Assembly (NCBI GenBank): GCA_947493325.1
Contig: CANLQI010000002.1
Coordinates: 186,001-250,000, forward strand
Source of the DNA: an uncultured Sphingomonadaceae bacterium
GTDB lineage: Bacteria > Pseudomonadota > Alphaproteobacteria > Sphingomonadales > Sphingomonadaceae
Reading direction: 5' to 3'
DNA: 64,000 bases
Of this stretch, positions 60,481 through 64,000 are shown piece after piece (within the stretch, counting starts at the first letter, position 1; each line of letters starts with the position of its first letter). Made by a program: the position numbers and the translations under genes. The notes beneath the pieces are model-generated. The model saw only the letters and a program-made list of their open reading frames with translations. It searched no databases and had not been told where the DNA came from.

Positions 60481-62136
60481 CTATGACGTCCGAAACGCAT
60501 TGGTAATCGGATAACGCCGGTCACGGCCGAAATTCTTGGTGCCCAGTTTGACGCCCGGCGGGGCCTGTCGCCGTTTATATTCGGCAATATAGAGCAGCCG
60601 CTCGATGCGCGCCACTACGTCACGGTCAAACCCGCGTTCGACCAGCGCGCCGACCGACAGTTCCTCCTCGACCAGCCCGTGCAGGATCGGATCGAGCACT
60701 TCATAGGGCGGCAGGCTGTCGCTGTCTTTCTGATCCTCGCGCAGCTCTGCACTTGGCGGCTTGGTGATAACCGTGTCCGGCATAACCGGCCCGTCCGGCC
60801 CGAGCGCCATGGGCGGCTTATTCCTGTTACGCCAGCGGGACAGCTCGAACACCGTCAGCTTATATGCGTCTTTCAGCACCGAATAACCGCCCGCCATGTC
60901 GCCGTAAATCGTGGCATAGCCAACCGACATTTCGCTTTTATTGCCTGTGGTGAGCAACATATGGCCAAACTTGTTGGAAAGCGCCATCAGAGTGACCCCG
61001 CGAATCCGGCTCTGGATATTCTCTTCGGTAATATCGACTTCCTTGTCCGAAAAACTGCCTTCCAGCATTTCATCAAACCCCTCAATCGCAGGCTGAATGG
61101 GAATGCTGTCAAGCCGGCAGCCGAGCATTTCCGCGCACCCCGCCGCATCATCCAAGCTTTCCTGACTGGTAAAGCGCGATGGCATCATCACGCACCATAC
61201 CCGGTCCGCACCCAGCGCATCGACGGCCACCGCCGCCGACAATGCGCTGTCAATCCCGCCTGACAGGCCCAGCACAACACCCGGAAAACCGTTGGCATTC
61301 ACATAATCACGCAGCCCCACCAGCATGGCATGGTAGACATCCTGCGGGAACGGGTCGAATTCGTGAATTTCTCCCGGCGCGCAGTTCCAGCAGCCTTCAC
61401 TCCTGTGCCATTCGGTCGCCACAACGGCCTCATCCCAGTCGGGCAGCTGGTGCGCCACGCCGGCATCGCCGTTCAGCACGAATGAGCAGCCGTCAAACAC
61501 AACCTCGTCCTGTCCGCCAATCCGGTTGAGGAATAGCATCGGCACGCCGGTTTCCTGTACCCGCGCCTTGCCGACAAAATCGATACGCAGGTCGTCCTTG
61601 TCAATCTCGTAAGGACTGCCATTGGTAACGATAAATATTTCCGCACCCTGCTGTTCAAGATGCGCACATACTTTCGGAAACCACACATCTTCGCAGATCG
61701 GCACGCCCAGCCTGACGCCGCGAAACACGATCGGCGCCGGCAAAGGGCCGCTCGCAAACAGGCGTTTTTCATCAAATGTGCCATAATTGGGAAGCTCATG
61801 CTTGTAACGCACCGCCGTGATTTCCCCGCCATCGAGCAGCGCCAGGCCATTGTAAAGCCGTCCGTCTTCGGCAAATACGCTGCCCACCAGCATCGCCGCA
61901 CCGCCATCGGCAGTGGCTTCGGCCATACGTTGCAGCTCTGCCTGCGCGCTACGCACCAATGCGGGTTTGAGCACAAGGTCCTCGGGCGGGTAGCCGATCA
62001 GCTGGAGTTCGGGATAGACGATCAGGTCCGCGTCTTTGTGATTTTCGCGGATTGCTAGCATTGCATCGGCATTGCCAGCCAGATCACCCACGCGCTGCGT
62101 GATTTGTGCCATGATGATAGAGAGTTTGTCAGTCAT
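60481..62136 (-). CDS. nadE: glutamine-dependent NAD+ synthase
   Basis: NadE amidates nicotinic acid adenine dinucleotide to NAD+. With the ATG giving MTDKLSIIMAQITQRVGD the protein has 551 residues; a longer reading upstream is not conserved-looking. The N-terminal nitrilase-like glutaminase domain has YPELQLIGYPPEDL, and VPICEDVWFP with the catalytic cysteine. The C-terminal synthase domain has GVVLGLSGGIDSALSAAVAVDALG (P-loop SGGIDS) and the SVGYATIYGDMAGG region. It is divergent from prs. Confidence 0.95.
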   Translation of the reverse strand: MTDKLSIIMAQITQRVGDLAGNADAMLAIRENHKDADLIVYPELQLIGYPPEDLVLKPALVRSAQAELQRMAEATADGGAAMLVGSVFAEDGRLYNGLALLDGGEITAVRYKHELPNYGTFDEKRLFASGPLPAPIVFRGVRLGVPICEDVWFPKVCAHLEQQGAEIFIVTNGSPYEIDKDDLRIDFVGKARVQETGVPMLFLNRIGGQDEVVFDGCSFVLNGDAGVAHQLPDWDEAVVATEWHRSEGCWNCAPGEIHEFDPFPQDVYHAMLVGLRDYVNANGFPGVVLGLSGGIDSALSAAVAVDALGADRVWCVMMPSRFTSQESLDDAAGCAEMLGCRLDSIPIQPAIEGFDEMLEGSFSDKEVDITEENIQSRIRGVTLMALSNKFGHMLLTTGNKSEMSVGYATIYGDMAGGYSVLKDAYKLTVFELSRWRNRNKPPMALGPDGPVMPDTVITKPPSAELREDQKDSDSLPPYEVLDPILHGLVEEELSVGALVERGFDRDVVARIERLLYIAEYKRRQAPPGVKLGTKNFGRDRRYPITNAFRTS

Positions 62137-62595
62137 GCACGCGTGATAGAACGGCGCGGCGGCGGCGGCAATAAGAGAGTCTCTTTTGATCTCACGGCAA
62201 TTCACTTCGTGAATGCCTCCGATGGAGTTCCGGCCAATCGGCCTTGCCGAGTTGCTGGTCGCAACTTGGAACGGCACCAGACAATAGCTACCACGTTGCT
62301 ACAGTTTCGCGAAACGTGCCGTATGGCGAAATTTCGAGCGGCGACTAGCCGCTCGCAAGCGCGACTGCGCGCCGGGCCTTATTGGCCCGCCCTGCCGGAG
62401 GTGTTCGCGCAGCGAACTAACCGTGAGGCCAGAAGACTCCTTACCCAGCCGATCCATTTGAAGACATATGCGCAGCATCTCACCTTGAGGCGATCAAAAA
62501 GAAGTGGATAGCAGCGCTTTTCACCTTTAGATTCCCGGCGACTGCGCTAAACAGGTGCGCACATTACGAATCCATGGCATTTCGGGGATACGCAC
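62137..62595. repeat. 459-bp nadE-prs gap with an array of at least eight hairpins
   Basis: No gene is seen here. Between 62196 and 62417 stems follow one another almost without gaps: GGC-A-ATTCAC/GTGAATGCC (62196-62217), CTCC/GGAG (62217-62227), GTTCC/GGAAC enclosing AGTTGC/GCAACT (62227-62272), CACG..GTTTCGCGAAAC..CGTG (62292-62318), CGAGCGGC/GCCGCTCG (62335-62355), GCGCG/CGCGC (62359-62372), CGGGCC/GGCCCG (62373-62389) and GTTCGC/GCGAAC (62403-62417). The block CCGTGAGG at 62421-62428 recalls the GTGA hairpin of the palindromic element. Promoters for nadE and prs must also lie here. Confidence 0.75.
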
Positions 62596-63531
62596 ATGAA
62601 ATTAATGGCGGGCAACAGCAACCTTCCACTCGCACGGGCCATTGCAGGCTATCTGGAAATTCCGCTCACCGATGCTTCGGTCCGCCGCTTTGCGGACGAG
62701 GAAGTGTTCGTCGAAATCCATGAAAATGTGCGCGGTGAGGATGTATTCGTGCTGCAATCCACCTGCTATCCCGCCAATGACAACCTGATGGAATTGCTGA
62801 TCTGCATTGACGCGCTGCGCCGCGCGTCCGCCAAGCGCATTACCGCTGTCATCCCCTATTTCGGCTATGCACGGCAGGACCGGAAACCCGGCCCCCGCAC
62901 GCCGATTTCCGCCAAATTGGTCGCCAACCTGATTACCAAGGCAGGCGCGGACCGCGTCCTCTCCGTTGACCTGCATGCCGGACAGATACAGGGCTTTTTC
63001 GATATCCCGACCGACAATCTGTACGGTGCACCGGTGATGGCCGCGGATATCCAGGCCCGCTTTGGCGGCAAGGAGTTGATGGTGGTATCGCCCGATGTCG
63101 GCGGCGTGGTCCGCGCACGCGCGCTCGCCAAACGGCTCGACAACGCACCGCTCGCCATTGTCGACAAACGGCGCGAGCGGGCGGGCGAAAGCGAGGTCAT
63201 GAATATTATCGGCGACGTATCGGGGCGCTTCTGCATACTGATCGACGATATTGTCGATTCAGGCGGCACGCTCTGCAATGCGGCAGCTGCGCTCAAGGAA
63301 AAAGGCGCAACCGATGTCGCCGCCTATATCACGCATGGCGTTCTGTCTGGCGGTGCGGTCGCCAATGTCAATAAATCATCACTGAAAGAGCTGGTGATCA
63401 GCGACTCAATCCAGGCGACGGAAGCAGCCGCGGAATCGGACAGCATCCGCTATCTCTCCATCGCCCCGCTGCTCGGCGAGGCGATCCGGCGGATTGCCGA
63501 TGAAAGCTCGGTAAGCAGTTTGTTTGATTAA
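62596..63531 (+). CDS. prs: ribose-phosphate pyrophosphokinase
   Basis: Prs makes PRPP, the precursor of nucleotides, histidine and NAD. The 311-residue protein has the family opening [80 protein letters not shown], the flexible-loop [12 protein letters not shown] and the PRPP-binding motif [12 protein letters not shown]. Homologues in most bacteria resemble it over the whole length. It is a head-to-head neighbour of nadE, which also uses PRPP-derived compounds. Confidence 0.96.
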   Translation: MKLMAGNSNLPLARAIAGYLEIPLTDASVRRFADEEVFVEIHENVRGEDVFVLQSTCYPANDNLMELLICIDALRRASAKRITAVIPYFGYARQDRKPGPRTPISAKLVANLITKAGADRVLSVDLHAGQIQGFFDIPTDNLYGAPVMAADIQARFGGKELMVVSPDVGGVVRARALAKRLDNAPLAIVDKRRERAGESEVMNIIGDVSGRFCILIDDIVDSGGTLCNAAAALKEKGATDVAAYITHGVLSGGAVANVNKSSLKELVISDSIQATEAAAESDSIRYLSIAPLLGEAIRRIADESSVSSLFD

Positions 63532-63540
63532 GGAGTCTTT

Positions 63541-63667
63541 ATTGGCTCACTCTCGTTCGCAAGTCGGTACCGGCCCGCTCCCCCGCCCAGCCTCCCGACA
63601 CAGTAGTAAACTATCGGGAGGTTGGGCGGGGGAGCGGGCCGGTACCGACTTATCGCCGTGAGGCGAT
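63541..63667. repeat. palindromic element, copy 2 (38-bp arms plus GTGA hairpin)
   Basis: The arms 63561-63598 and 63614-63651 are reverse complements over 38 bp with one G-T mismatch, and a 15-base loop. The flank (ATTGGCTCACTCTCGTTCGC) and the following hairpin ATCGCC-GTGA-GGCGAT (63652-63667) match copy 1 at 56386-56506. It lies between prs and the next gene, in the same orientation as copy 1. Confidence 0.9.
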
Positions 63668-63685
63668 CAGATAAAAGGACTCAAC

Positions 63686-64000
63686 ATGACCACATCCGCT
63701 GACCTGACTCTAGCACATAAGCTTGCCGATGCAGCGGGCGAAGCCATTCGTCCGTTTTTCCGTGGCAAGTTTGACACAGTGACAAAAGACGATGCCTCTC
63801 CGGTCACCGAAGCCGACCGCGCAGCCGAACAGGCAATGCGCAACATATTGGAGGCGGAGCGGCCCGATGATGAAATTATCGGCGAAGAATTTGGCACAAA
63901 ACCCGGCACATCCGGCAAGACATGGGTGCTTGATCCGATAGACGGCACCACAAGCTTTATCGCAGGCCGCCCGATATTCGGGACGCTGGTGGCTATGTTA
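63686..64000 (+). CDS. hisN: inositol monophosphatase family protein, HisN type (partial)
   Basis: The window ends within this gene; 105 residues are visible. The reading starts MTTSADLTLAHKLADAAGEAIRPFF, then SPVTEADRAAEQAMRNILEA, DEIIGEEFG and WVLDPIDGTTSFIAGRPIFGTLVAML. The metal-binding EE and DPIDGT motifs are typical of inositol-monophosphatase-like enzymes, and the SFI-GRPIFGTL phrase favours the histidinol-phosphatase branch over inositol-1-phosphatase. The rest of the gene must be seen to confirm this. Confidence 0.85.
   Translation, partial: MTTSADLTLAHKLADAAGEAIRPFFRGKFDTVTKDDASPVTEADRAAEQAMRNILEAERPDDEIIGEEFGTKPGTSGKTWVLDPIDGTTSFIAGRPIFGTLVAML

Overview
The window is a chromosomal segment of a Sphingomonadales-type alphaproteobacterium that carries an aerobic anoxygenic phototroph photosynthesis gene cluster (PGC). 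The assignment rests on gene content: a type-II reaction centre with LH1 but no LH2, AcsF instead of BchE, ALA synthase inside the cluster, AerR/PpsR regulation, and the order of the bch-puh and crt-bch-puf superoperons, which matches sphingomonad phototrophs. No species is named because no database search was possible.

Layout. 1-10,691 is flank: a lipoprotein and an EI24-type membrane protein, a PfkB-family kinase, a lipid/polysaccharide flippase, gpsA and tsaD, then hemC-hemD followed by a mitofilin (Mic60)-like membrane protein, a DUF3422 protein and a lipid-anchored cytochrome c. 10,822-48,195 is the PGC. It runs leftward as bchF-N-B-H-L-M-lhaA-puhA-B-C-(98-aa orf)-acsF-puhE-hemA, rightward as aerR-ppsR-bchG-bch2-bchP-tspO-(99-aa orf), leftward again as crtF-bchC-X-Y-Z-pufB-A-L-M, rightward as crtD-crtC, and leftward as bchI-D-O plus a separate 59-aa membrane protein. 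Most neighbours overlap by the four bases ATGA, which implies strong translational coupling. 48,344-53,084 is a molybdenum-cofactor operon (moaA-moaD-moaE-TauE/SafE-moaB-moaC-moeA), followed by a tRNA-Ser(GCU). 53,522-64,000 holds a DUF1134 protein, an aromatic/aspartate aminotransferase, ribE, ribD, a TonB-type protein, gltX, nadE, prs and the start of a hisN-type phosphatase.

How it works together. HemA makes ALA and HemC/HemD carry it to uroporphyrinogen III. BchIDH, BchM, AcsF, BchNBL, BchF, BchXYZ, BchC, BchG and BchP build bacteriochlorophyll. PufLM/PuhA form the reaction centre and PufBA the LH1 ring, assembled with PuhBCE, LhaA and Bch2. CrtCDF modify carotenoids; crtB, crtI and crtE must lie elsewhere. 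TGT-N12-ACA operators for PpsR are readable before bchC (two) and bchG, with near-matches before bchF/aerR and crtF/crtD. The cluster lacks pufC, pufQ, bchE, bchJ and puc genes.

The non-coding parts that stand out are two copies of a nearly perfect 38-bp-arm palindrome, each followed by a small GTGA hairpin whose stem differs by a compensated base pair (56,386-56,506 and 63,541-63,667); a run of at least eight hairpins between nadE and prs (62,196-62,417); a 28-bp inverted repeat beside bchO; and a 20-bp palindrome covering the crtF start codon. I did not find a completely new multi-gene system. The best candidates for undescribed biology are these structured elements and the small orphan membrane proteins of the PGC.
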